Assembly (NCBI GenBank): GCA_004431415.1
Contig: QPMI01000095.1
Span: forward strand, 248,001 to 312,000
DNA from: Cyanophora paradoxa
Taxonomy: Eukaryota > Glaucocystophyceae > Cyanophorales > Cyanophoraceae
Direction: 5' to 3'
Length of the DNA: 64,000 nt
In this document: positions 55,457 to 64,000 of the stretch, one piece after another
Position numbering within the stretch: position 1 is the first letter of the stretch
Layout: every line of letters begins with the position of its first letter
Position numbers and translations under genes: made by a program
The notes under the pieces: generated by a model
What the model was told of the DNA's origin: nothing
The model's input: the letters and a program-made list of their open reading frames with translations, nothing else
The model's database searches: none

Positions 55457-58400
55457 ATGCCCCGAGCATCGAATCTGAGACTGCGAAAGAAGAAGCAAGA
55501 GACGGTGGCGAAGGCGATGGAAGCCTTTGTGACCGATAAAATCACTCGTGAGAAGTTTGAGGAGTACCTTGATCTGATCACTTACCAGCGTCCGAGAGAG
55601 GAGAAGTTAGATAATACCATTACTGAACTGAATCGTGTTCTTTACCAACGGTTTGAGCGTAAGCAACAGAAGAAGGCGGCGAAAGCCGAGAAGTTGGCGC
55701 GCAAGCGTCGGGATCCGTTTGAGAAAATGATGGCGAACCTTCGTGAGTATATCCAGAACTCACCAGGAAACATGGTAACTCTGCATGTCCGTATTTACAA
55801 GGACATCTCACCCGGTGAGATTCCAAACCTTCCCGCTAACTCTAATGTAGTCGAAGAAGATGGTACGTTCTACTACGAGATGAAGAAGACAAGTAGTAAC
55901 CAACCGCTCTCCATTCAGTGTTCCAAAGCGAATTTTTTAAATGCACTTGACAAAATCAATACCACATTTAATACCTTCCCGGCTCTGATGGGCGTTGAGA
56001 ATATCCAAGAGTTCATGTTTGCAATTCTAAAAGAGAATGCGGGAAATCGTGATTTTCGGTACTTTGTAGTAGTTCAAAATGATATTTACGGTAACATCCT
56101 GACATTTGAGCGAATCATCACCACCGACAACCAAACTTATACACCGAGACAACTACAACCACTTCGTGATACTCAATATGCTCCGATGATTATTTCGAAG
56201 TATATTCGCAATGAGACTAACCCACAAGCGAAAACGTTGGAGGAACTCTTTATCCGGGGCGATAAATTTAAAGTGGGTCGTTGTGTTCCCGATGTCCTTG
56301 TTATGCACTTTGCCCGAGCATTTCAGAAAGCGCAAGGGAAAGGTAAGTATAAATCCGTGAATTGGTCGCATGAAGGTATATTTAAAATGATTCGTGGGCG
56401 TGAACCTGTTGAGGGTGATGATTGGGGCTTTACTTTCGAGGAAATCGTAGAAAAAGTTCTTACTCCTTACCGTCTTGGATTTGTCACAATCGACAAAGAC
56501 GACAAGACCGAAATACCGGAACTCACTTATAAACCAAACACCAGAAATACCCACCTAACCCCATCGGTTGCATACGTGAAAATCGAAAGTGGACACTTAT
56601 ACCTTCTTAATGAAAATCTCAAATCTCTCACTCACTCATTCAATGGTTCGAAGTCGAATTCCGACACAAACCTTTCGGTGGGTTCGCGATTCAAGATTAT
56701 CAAGCAAAGAAAACATCGCGAATTTGCGGCAACTCCCGAGGATATTGTGAAAATCATTAATTCGGAGGAGATGAAGAACCAGAGCAAAATTTCGATTTGT
56801 TACAGTGGATACCTTGACGATCTCCTTAAAACATTCATCGTCGATGTTAATTACCAAGTTCACGCCGGACTATCGCCGATGCGCAAGGTTACACACATTC
56901 ATTTCACCTATGGCGAAAAGAGTATTACGATCACACCACCCGGTTCAGATACAGACGTAGAGACAGCCTACCAGATTAACTTTAAGGATGCTGAATATCG
57001 CGATAAGTTCGAGCGTCTGAATCTTTTAATGTATCTGAGTCTTGTGAACACTAATAATAAGAGTACGTACAATGATCAAACCGCTACAGCTTTTCGCATT
57101 GGTTCACAGACTGCCCTACGTGGATTTTTCGATTTGGATAAGGAGACCATTGAAGAGATTGGGTGGAACAGGAATATTTACGAACACGATGTGTGCAAAG
57201 CCTACCCTGCAATCATTGCGAAACAGATAGAAAATATTCCAGTTGTGGGTAAGTTCGATTATTTCCAAAAGACAGTCGTAACTTCCGCGGATCAGATCGA
57301 AAAGTATAACTTCTACTACGTAAAATTGAAGTCCAAGTTTTTCAAAACCATGAAAAATTCGGATGGAACTACGTACGAACTGAACATTTACAATCGCTAT
57401 AAGCGAATGCTGATTGATTCACGTTACAATGTCATCCCCGGTTTGGTTCTCAAAAAACATTATGAGGATGTCAAAGATGATATTACCATTAAGGCGGTTC
57501 TCAGACCATATAAATTGGTTCCAAACTACTCAGGCGATGTGATCAAGCAAATTATGGAGTCTGACCTTCACCCAACAGATAAAAAGCAAATGCTTGTATC
57601 AAACATTGGGCAAATCGGAAAACAGAAGAACCATAAAGTAAAAACCACGATCTTTAACAAGCGCGATGATGCCGTTGAATTCCAAAAGCAACATGGCGGA
57701 GAGGTGAAACTATACGTTTTTGGTAAAGATCCTACAACGTATGACCCAACTTGTTACGTCGTTGCTGAGGAAAATATCACAGAGCCACACTTCTATTATG
57801 TGAATCAAGAAGCCGAAAAGTACCTTACTGATGGTTTCTTACCATTCCACAATCTCATGTATTCCATCATGCGAATGAATCTTTACGAGAAAACCGTGGA
57901 GCTAAGTAAGAAAGGATCCCATCCAATCTCTGTTAACACTGACTGTGTGTACACAATCTCGTGTGATCCCATCCAAACTCATACTTTCGATCGCAACAAC
58001 TACGACAACATCGGAAAGTTCAGCGTGAACCACTGCCCCAATTTCATTAAGAAGTATACCGGGAAGAACAAGGAGTTTGAACTTAAGAAGTTGCATTATG
58101 GAAAGATTGAGAGAGATGAGGATTTCGTGAAGTTGGAAAAGTTAAACTACATAGTTCACTCAGTGGTTGATGAATACAACACTCCCGCGATTTGCGATAC
58201 TCTCGAAACTCTTAAACGTTGTATCATTCTCGGAATCGTTCCAGGAGTTGGTAAGACATTCATAGCCACTCAGCTTGCGAAACGCTTCAAAAATCCACTT
58301 TTCATTGTTCCGACTAACAAGAGAATTCGCGACATGAAACTACAACATGGTCTTCCCAATGTTAAGACCATTTATGATGCCCTACATCTGAAAGTTGACG

Positions 58401-59518
58401 ATTCAAACATGGACGAAGTTGTAGGTGGAAATGCTGCGGGATTGGCTGAATATGATGGTATCTTTATTGACGAAGTGTGTCAGTTCACAGTTTCGGAGTT
58501 GGCGGCGCTTGCTCACATTATGTTAGTGCTATTCCCTGATAAGGTTTACATCGCCACGGGCGATCCTTACCAAAATCCACCCATCCAAGATATGACAGTA
58601 GACCAGAAACAATACTATTCGTACATTCTTCGTCTTCTATTCCAGAACGAATTAGTATTGAAGGTCAATAAGCGTCACAAGTCCCAGAAGGATAAAGACA
58701 CTGTCGAGGAAATCAAACAAGATCTATTCGAGAATGGTATGAGCATCCCGGATGTCATCAAAAAGTACAAGTTTGAGACAGTTAATACTTTGGGGAAGGA
58801 TGACAGGGCGATAGTTTACACCAATCGCAAGGCGGCGGAAGTGAACCTACAACTCCACAAAATGAACCATGGCGAAGACGTCCCGATCTACGCGAAGGGT
58901 GTGGAAATTGTCGCAAAACAAAGGATCGTGAAGAGTGGCGTGACAATTCACAATGGGTTCACTTACACCATTAAGGCGTTCGATGATAAAGAGTTCGTCA
59001 TCGAAGACGTCGCGACAAATGAGGTAATCACATTAGACCCGCCGGCAATGCGATACTTTGCGCTTCCATACGCTTACACTTGTCACGTGGTTCAAGGTGA
59101 TACCATCGAATGCGAAAACGGTAACATCGTCATCTACGAATCGGGCGCCCCATACGTTTCGGCGGAATGGTTCTATACCGCAATCACCCGAACGACCGAA
59201 CTAAGCCGTGTGAAGATTTACCATGATGGTTACGAGTGGGCGGATTTCGTCGTTAACATGAAGAAGTTTAACGAGAGACTCGAACAGTACAAGGAGCAAG
59301 ACCGAAAGGCAAATCGACCATTTGATGAAAAGGATTATGTCAATTGGGAGTGGATTAAGAAACGTTACGGCAAACAATATGGTCATTGCCTGCGCTGTTA
59401 CGGTGGTATGGATTTCGATTTAAGTGTAATTTCGGTGGATCGGATCAATAACGCGTTACCCCATACTACTAAAAATTGTTTCCTGTCCCATATTAAGTGT
59501 AACTGCGCTGCTCAATAA
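55457..59518 (+). CDS. Fusion protein: family-B (probably protein-primed) DNA polymerase + SF1 helicase + C-terminal HNH-like zinc domain
   Basis: 1353 residues. N-terminus: basic coiled coil (1-100), then an unassigned region with GRCVPDVLVMHFARAF near 275. Polymerase palm: motif A HDVCKAYPAII (Asp578), motif B KQMLVSNIGQIGK (Asn716), motif C NTDCVY (Asp829). I see no clear exonuclease DxE motif. Helicase: Walker A PGVGKTF (Lys933), motif II FIDEVCQ (Asp1005), TGDPYQNPP (motif III, Asp1036), YTCHVVQGDTIE (motif V) and YTAITRTTELSR (motif VI, Arg1245), typical of RecD/Pif1-type SF1 helicases. C-terminus: CLRC (1311-1314), SVDRINN (1326-1332), His1336, Asn1340 and CNC (1348-1350), like HNH/EndoVII zinc endonucleases. 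One protein could thus copy, unwind and cut DNA. It has a TATA promoter; its stop overlaps the integrase start (TAATG). Confidence 0.88.
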   Translation: MPRASNLRLRKKKQETVAKAMEAFVTDKITREKFEEYLDLITYQRPREEKLDNTITELNRVLYQRFERKQQKKAAKAEKLARKRRDPFEKMMANLREYIQNSPGNMVTLHVRIYKDISPGEIPNLPANSNVVEEDGTFYYEMKKTSSNQPLSIQCSKANFLNALDKINTTFNTFPALMGVENIQEFMFAILKENAGNRDFRYFVVVQNDIYGNILTFERIITTDNQTYTPRQLQPLRDTQYAPMIISKYIRNETNPQAKTLEELFIRGDKFKVGRCVPDVLVMHFARAFQKAQGKGKYKSVNWSHEGIFKMIRGREPVEGDDWGFTFEEIVEKVLTPYRLGFVTIDKDDKTEIPELTYKPNTRNTHLTPSVAYVKIESGHLYLLNENLKSLTHSFNGSKSNSDTNLSVGSRFKIIKQRKHREFAATPEDIVKIINSEEMKNQSKISICYSGYLDDLLKTFIVDVNYQVHAGLSPMRKVTHIHFTYGEKSITITPPGSDTDVETAYQINFKDAEYRDKFERLNLLMYLSLVNTNNKSTYNDQTATAFRIGSQTALRGFFDLDKETIEEIGWNRNIYEHDVCKAYPAIIAKQIENIPVVGKFDYFQKTVVTSADQIEKYNFYYVKLKSKFFKTMKNSDGTTYELNIYNRYKRMLIDSRYNVIPGLVLKKHYEDVKDDITIKAVLRPYKLVPNYSGDVIKQIMESDLHPTDKKQMLVSNIGQIGKQKNHKVKTTIFNKRDDAVEFQKQHGGEVKLYVFGKDPTTYDPTCYVVAEENITEPHFYYVNQEAEKYLTDGFLPFHNLMYSIMRMNLYEKTVELSKKGSHPISVNTDCVYTISCDPIQTHTFDRNNYDNIGKFSVNHCPNFIKKYTGKNKEFELKKLHYGKIERDEDFVKLEKLNYIVHSVVDEYNTPAICDTLETLKRCIILGIVPGVGKTFIATQLAKRFKNPLFIVPTNKRIRDMKLQHGLPNVKTIYDALHLKVDDSNMDEVVGGNAAGLAEYDGIFIDEVCQFTVSELAALAHIMLVLFPDKVYIATGDPYQNPPIQDMTVDQKQYYSYILRLLFQNELVLKVNKRHKSQKDKDTVEEIKQDLFENGMSIPDVIKKYKFETVNTLGKDDRAIVYTNRKAAEVNLQLHKMNHGEDVPIYAKGVEIVAKQRIVKSGVTIHNGFTYTIKAFDDKEFVIEDVATNEVITLDPPAMRYFALPYAYTCHVVQGDTIECENGNIVIYESGAPYVSAEWFYTAITRTTELSRVKIYHDGYEWADFVVNMKKFNERLEQYKEQDRKANRPFDEKDYVNWEWIKKRYGKQYGHCLRCYGGMDFDLSVISVDRINNALPHTTKNCFLSHIKCNCAAQ

Positions 59519-60576
59519 TGGATAACGTGTTATCTTACAAGAAGTATCGCCAGAAATTGATAAATGATAAAGTTAATTTTGATGAAGAAGAATTGAAAAA
59601 ACGATTTTTAAACTCAGAAGTTCACCAGATATTTAAGAAACCACAAAAGCCTAAAACATTTCTAAGAATTGTCGCAAAGCCACGATCATTTCAAGTAGAC
59701 ATTATGTATTTTAAAGGATATCAAACAGCAAACAATGGAATTTTTAAGATGATAAGTTTTATTGACATATTAAGTCGAAAGGCGTACGTGTATCCTTTCA
59801 AAACAAACCAAGATATCCCAAGTATTCTTAATCGGTTCAAACAGGACGCCGGAAAGGTCGCCGCTCTATCGGGAGATAATGAGTTTTCCAGTGCAATTTA
59901 TCGCAATTGGTGCGGAGAACATGGAGTCAGACTATATACCGATGTTGCTAAGGATGAACATATTACAGTTGGTGATAAACTCGGAATTATCGATAGATTC
60001 ACAAGGACTTTCAAGCAATATTTAAGGAAGGCAATGACAGCAAAGGGGACAACGAAATGGATCGATCTATTAAGTGAAGTTCTCGATGTTTATAATAATT
60101 CGCCTCATAGTGCTTTGAAAAATGACTCACCAAATGCTGTGTATTCTGATGAAGATAAACAGCTATACATTTACCTTCGGGATACTGTCCACAATAACAA
60201 CGTAAAGGGAAATGAGAAAGTTGATGTAAAACCAGGTGATACTGTTCGAGTGTTTGAAGGTAAAAAAAGTGCGTTTGAAAAGGAAGGTGCGCGATTCAGT
60301 CAGAAGGTCTTTAAAGTTGGAAGACCTGACGGTAACCGGTTTAAAGTATTGGAGGACATGGACGGAGAAGTAAAGGAAGTAAAGCGACGTTTCAAGAAGC
60401 AAGAATTACAGAAAGTGAAAGAAACCGAAATTATTAAAATTCCATCACAGAAACGAATAGAGAGAGTCAAGAAAACGAATAAAGTTAATGAAAAGTTAAA
60501 GAAAGAAGGCATTAAACCCAATCGTAGTAACATCGTGAGACGAAAGTATAATCTAAGAAGTCGAAGTCGAGCATGA
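59518..60576 (+). CDS. rve-family (retroviral-type) integrase of the PLV
   Basis: 352 residues. The enzyme would join the inverted-repeat ends to host DNA. The RNase-H-like core has FQVDIMY (Asp61), SGDNEF (Asp120) and GIIDRFTRTFK (Asp159). The spacing is right for D,D-35-E, but the third residue is Asp where Glu is normal. I see no N-terminal HHCC zinc finger. The C-terminal part has a GDTVRV...F.K....FSQKVFKV...RFKVLED pattern, an SH3/chromo-like barrel common in Polinton and retroelement integrases, then a very basic tail ending RRKYNLRSRSRA. The last 31 bases lie in the right inverted repeat. The ATG overlaps the polymerase stop by one base, so translation from a shared transcript is likely. 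Confidence 0.9.
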   Translation: MDNVLSYKKYRQKLINDKVNFDEEELKKRFLNSEVHQIFKKPQKPKTFLRIVAKPRSFQVDIMYFKGYQTANNGIFKMISFIDILSRKAYVYPFKTNQDIPSILNRFKQDAGKVAALSGDNEFSSAIYRNWCGEHGVRLYTDVAKDEHITVGDKLGIIDRFTRTFKQYLRKAMTAKGTTKWIDLLSEVLDVYNNSPHSALKNDSPNAVYSDEDKQLYIYLRDTVHNNNVKGNEKVDVKPGDTVRVFEGKKSAFEKEGARFSQKVFKVGRPDGNRFKVLEDMDGEVKEVKRRFKKQELQKVKETEIIKIPSQKRIERVKKTNKVNEKLKKEGIKPNRSNIVRRKYNLRSRSRA

Positions 60577-61003
60577 ATTATTTTTATTAAACTTTTGGTT
60601 AAAAGTTACTGTGAATCGTGCGGAATCTTTGTAGAAGAGTCGCGAAAAAAGACACAACGGGCTTCTTACTGTTTATCGTGCGGAATCTTGTGGAATTGTG
60701 GGAGACACTGCATAGAAAATGGTGTGAATCAAGTGTACAGCGGGCTGTTACGGTGGATCGTGTGGTGATTCGATGAAGTTGTATTTTTTTGGATCTTGAC
60801 ACTGAGCCTTACGGTGATTTTCGAAAAGATTCGATGCTGTTACGGTGGATCGTGTGGTGATTCGATGAAGTTGTATTTTATCGATTAATTTTTCGATCGT
60901 GACACTGAGCCTTACGGTGATTTTCGAAAAGATTCGATGCTGTTACGGTGGATCGTGTGGTCGCGCGAGGTTATTGTTTGGAGACACTGCGCCAAGCTGA
61001 GCT
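60546..61003 (-). repeat. Right terminal inverted repeat, 458 bp
   Basis: Reverse complement of 50315-50772. It includes the last codons of the integrase and the same tandem subrepeats in inverted order. A 67-codon open frame occurs in both repeats (50516-50719 plus and 60599-60802 minus); it has no motif and is probably not a gene. Confidence 0.95.
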
Positions 61004-61008
61004 CCGGG
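61004..61008. repeat. Target-site duplication, right (CCGGG)
   Basis: Matches 50310-50314. Together they mark the single insertion site in GC-rich host DNA. Confidence 0.8.
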
Positions 61009-61922
61009 AGCCCTGGGGCGCCTGATCTCCCTGTCGGCCCCGACGAGCCCCATATGCATGCATGTGGCCCCACGCCGGCCCCGCTGCATCGATATCCGCT
61101 GGCGCCGCTCTCCAGTGAGGCGCCGCGGGCGCCGGCCCCCGCCCCCACCCGCGCCGGCCCCTCGCCGGCGTCCCCCTCCGCCGACCCAATGCGGGGCGTC
61201 GATATCGCAGCGGCGATCGGGCGGCGCTCCTCGGCCTCGACGCCCATCCTCGCGAGCCCCGCCTCCGGCCCCCTCCTCGGCGTGAGTCTTCTCGAGCCGG
61301 CGCCCCCGCTAGCGCTCCGGATCAAGATCTAGAGCTGCAGGATCCTGGCCTCAACCCCTCCCCCCTCGCCCCCCGCCCCGAATCGCCCCGAATTCGAAAG
61401 TGAATTTCCCTTCCCCGGACCCCGCAGCGGCGTGCACGAGCACGACCCCTTCCGAGCGCGCGCCGCAGCGGGCCCTTTATCTAGAGTGAATTCGAAGAAA
61501 ATCAGATGATCCGGGATCGGACTCGGCGAGCCTCGGAGCCTCGGAGATCCTTACGCCATCGTGTGCTGATCATGATCATGAATTCGAAAATTCTGTCGTC
61601 TTCGTCCATCCAGGCCCCGATCCAAAATTCTGTGCATACGCACTGGAGGCCCGATCCAGGCCCTATTTCTAGGGCCCCCATGCCACGCTAAAATCCACCA
61701 AGGGCGTGCAAGCAACTTGCAAATTAAAGTATTTTGCTTGCCAAATTTCAGCTGCTGAGCTGTGCGTCACCACTGGTCACCGGGTGCAGTGCAACTGCGC
61801 ACATGCGCATGCTGCAGCTGTCACAATCCGACTCGCTGATCATGATCATGAGCCCCCTTCCGCGGGACAACCGTTGAACAGCGCTTAGTATCGCGGGGCT
61901 GGCAGCGCGCCGCGCCCGCGTT
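61009..61922. other. Gene-poor right flank of the viral insertion
   Basis: About 900 bp. GC-rich and low-complexity at first (61090-61330), then mixed with TGATCATGATCATGA palindromes (61566 and 61837) and restriction-site-like words. No ORF with recognisable motifs is present. Confidence 0.5.
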
Positions 61923-64000
61923 TCAGAGGCCGCGCGTCGCCAGGCACGGGACCTGGAGGGACGCGCGGCGGGGCGCTGGGGCGCTGAGAGGCGGCGACCG
62001 CAGCGGGGCCATAGCTATAGGCGTGCGTGCTCCTGCGGCCACGGGCCCCGCGGGGTCGGGGCCTCGCGAGGGGCAGAGAGGGGCGGGCGGGGCGCGCTCA
62101 CGGGACGGAGGCGAGGGCCGGCTCGGGCTGGCGAGCCTCGGAGGGCGCGGCGCGGGGCGCGGCTCGGGGCTGGCGAAGCGCCGGTCGGGCCCCAGGGGCC
62201 CCTCGGCCCCAGCACCGCCTCGAGCCGCTCCTGCCCCCGCCCCGCCTCGCACCGCCGCGCAAGGCCGCGGGCCGCGGGGCGACGCACCAGGGCCCGCTCC
62301 GAGACAGGCGCGAGGCGCAGCGCGGAGGCGGAGGCGGCGGCGGCGGCGCGGGCGGCGGGGGCGGCGGCTGCGAGGCGGGGCAGGGAGGCGGCGTGGGCGT
62401 GGAGGAGGAGGGCGGCGGGGAAGGCGCCGAGCCCCGCGGCGGCGAGGGCGCGCTCGGCGGGGCGCGGCTCGTCGGGGAGGTGGAGCGGGGCGGGGGCGGG
62501 GCGGGGCCGGGGCCGGGGCGCGGGCGGGGCGGCCCTCGCGGCGGCGGCGGCTGCGAGGAGGCGGGGGACGTCCTCCGGGGCCGCGGCGAAGCGCAGCGCC
62601 ACCTGGGCGGCCGTCAGCGCGCCCCGCCCGCGGCGCCGCGCCCCGCGACCGGCGCGCCTCGGCGGGGAGGGCGCTCGCCGCGGTGGCGAGGGCCGCAGCG
62701 AGGCGCGGGGCGGCCGGGGGCGGGAAGGGCGGGCGGGCGCCGGGGCCGGTGGCGCCGGGGCGGGGCGAGGAGGAGGATGCGGTCGTAGCGGGCGGCGAGG
62801 GGCGCGAGGTTCGCCAGCATTGCCCCGCCAGCTCCTCCGCCGCCCCCGGCCCCGCCTCCGCCCCCGCCCCGCAACCTGCCCCGCCCTCCCCTTCAGCCCT
62901 GGGGGGAGGGCGAGGAGGGGCGGGCGGACGAGGGCCGGGGCAGGAGGACGACGGCGGCGGCGGGGAGAGGGCAAGGCGGCGGGGGCCTCGAGGGGCCGCA
63001 CCGCCACCGCCAGCCCCGCCCCGCGCAGCGCCCCAGCAGCCCCTGCCGCCCCCGCCATCAGCCCAGGCGCGGGGGCGCGGAGCATGGCGGCGGCTCACGG
63101 GCTCCTCCCGCTCGAGGGCGGCGCTGGCGAGGAGGGGCGGGGCAGGGGGCGGGGCCGGGGCGGCCGGGGCGAAGGCGGCGGGCCGAGGCGGGCGACGCCT
63201 CGGGCGCGAGCAGCGCCCCCGCCTCCAGCGGCCCCGCCGCCCCGCCCCGCCAGCCACGCCGGCCGCCGCCCTGCGGCCCAGGCGGCGTCAGCGGGCCTGC
63301 GAGGGAGGGAGGGGGAGGGGCGGGCCGGAGGGCGGCCCAGAGGCGCTCGGCGGCGCCGAGGGCGGCGTCGGCCTCGGCGTCGGCGGCGGGGCGGGGCGGC
63401 GGGGCGGGGCGGGAGGCGGACGGAGTGGAGGCGGCCGCGCGCCTCGAGCGCCGCCGCCGCCTCGGGCAGCGCTGCGGGGCCGCCCCCGTACCAGACGACC
63501 AGCCCGTACCTGCCGGCCCCGCCCTCGCCCCACAGCACCGCGCTCCCTCCGGGGCGGCGCACCGCTCCCAGGGACCTCGGGGCGGCGGCGGCGGCCTCGG
63601 TGGCGACGTGGACGGGGGCCGGGGGAGGGCGGCCCAGGCGGGGCCACGGGCACGGCGGCGAGGGCGAGGGCCGCCACGGGGGCGGGGCCCTCGGGCCGCA
63701 GCACGGCGGCGGGGCCGCAGGGCCGAGGGCGGCGCAGGCGGGGCCGATGTACGGGGGCCCGGGACGAGCACGAGGCGGGGCGGGGCGGGGCGGGGCCCGC
63801 GTGGAGGGCCCCGCGCCCCCGGCGGCGGCGGCGGCGGCGGCGTGGGCGGCGAGGGTGGCGCGGAGGGGGCGGCGCGGGGCTCTTCGGGCTCGGGGCCGGC
63901 GGGGAGGGCGGCGTCGCGCCAGAGGGGCGGGAGGAAGCGGGCGGCGAGGGGCCCGAGGCGCCCGTCGTCGAGCACCGCCGCGAGGTACGCCCGCAGCACC
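61923..64000 (-). CDS. Unrecognised multi-exon gene, partial, runs off the right edge
   Basis: I do not recognise this gene. The coding signal is fragmentary because the region is extremely GC-rich and several frames stay open. The most protein-like pieces, read leftwards, are RAYLAAVLDDGRLGPLAARF (about 63990), AVLWGEGGAGRYGLVVWYGG (about 63540), DAEADAALGAAERLWAALRP (about 63390), ANLAPLAARYDRILLLAPP (about 62815), AQVALRFAAAPEDVPRLLAA (about 62610) and LGAFPAALLLHAHAASLPRL (about 62420). C-rich stretches between them look like the same intron type as elsewhere. The last exon and stop are not certain; 61923 is where the longest frame ends. The pieces suggest a soluble Ala/Leu-rich helical protein with one Rossmann-like strand (DRILLLAPP), but no family can be named. 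Confidence 0.35.

Larger units (their letters stand above)
50315..61003. mobile_element. Complete Polinton-like virus / compact Polinton (Maverick) provirus, 10,689 bp
   Basis: The element is bounded by 458-bp inverted repeats and a CCGGG duplication. Its DNA is clearly AT-richer than the host, its genes lack introns, and each ORF is complete. Gene order: packaging ATPase and major capsid (leftward); penton-like protein, basic protein, AT-hook-like protein, polymerase-helicase-HNH fusion, integrase (rightward). Integrase, family-B polymerase, A32-type ATPase and jelly-roll capsid genes together define the Polinton/PLV/adintovirus-virophage assemblage. It is short for a Polinton (usually 15-25 kb), and I see no maturation protease. 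Repeat termini starting AG also fit Polintons. Confidence 0.93.

Overview
The window is nuclear DNA of a unicellular eukaryote, almost certainly a flagellated alga. The host DNA is very GC-rich. Genes are cut into many short exons, and most introns are tiny, C-rich and stereotyped, with a CTGAC-like branch site just before the acceptor AG. Gene content fits an alga with a cilium and alpha-glucan (starch) metabolism: glucan water dikinase, Furry, kanadaptin, PYROXD1, and a DUF4062-NACHT-TPR protein resembling nephrocystin-3. The lineage cannot be fixed from the sequence; starch-storing green or cryptophyte algae fit the dikinase best. Exon boundaries are approximate, and host gene coordinates are spans that include introns.

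Host layout, left to right: glucan water dikinase with an expanded CBM45-like array (minus, runs off the left edge); M16 metallopeptidase (minus); DUF6790-like membrane protein (plus); kanadaptin (minus); Furry/Tao3/Mor2 scaffold (plus); PYROXD1-like oxidoreductase (minus); START-domain protein (plus); short-chain dehydrogenase (minus); SUEL-type galactose-binding lectin (plus); DUF4062-NACHT-TPR NTPase (plus); a three-unit macrosatellite of about 1.6 kb units (43681-48414); gene-poor DNA; then, right of the insertion, an unrecognised minus-strand gene that runs off the right edge.

The standout is an AT-rich insertion at 50315-61003. It is a complete, apparently intact Polinton-like virus (PLV) or very compact Polinton/Maverick of 10,689 bp. 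It has 458-bp terminal inverted repeats that read as identical by eye, flanked by a 5-bp target duplication CCGGG. It carries seven genes: packaging ATPase, double-jelly-roll-type major capsid protein, penton-like minor capsid protein, a basic unknown protein, a 79-residue AT-hook-like protein, a 1353-residue fusion of family-B DNA polymerase, SF1 helicase and HNH-like zinc domain, and an rve integrase whose third catalytic position is Asp instead of Glu. The morphogenesis genes lie on the left, and the replication and integration genes on the right. No ORF is visibly broken, so the insertion looks recent and possibly functional.
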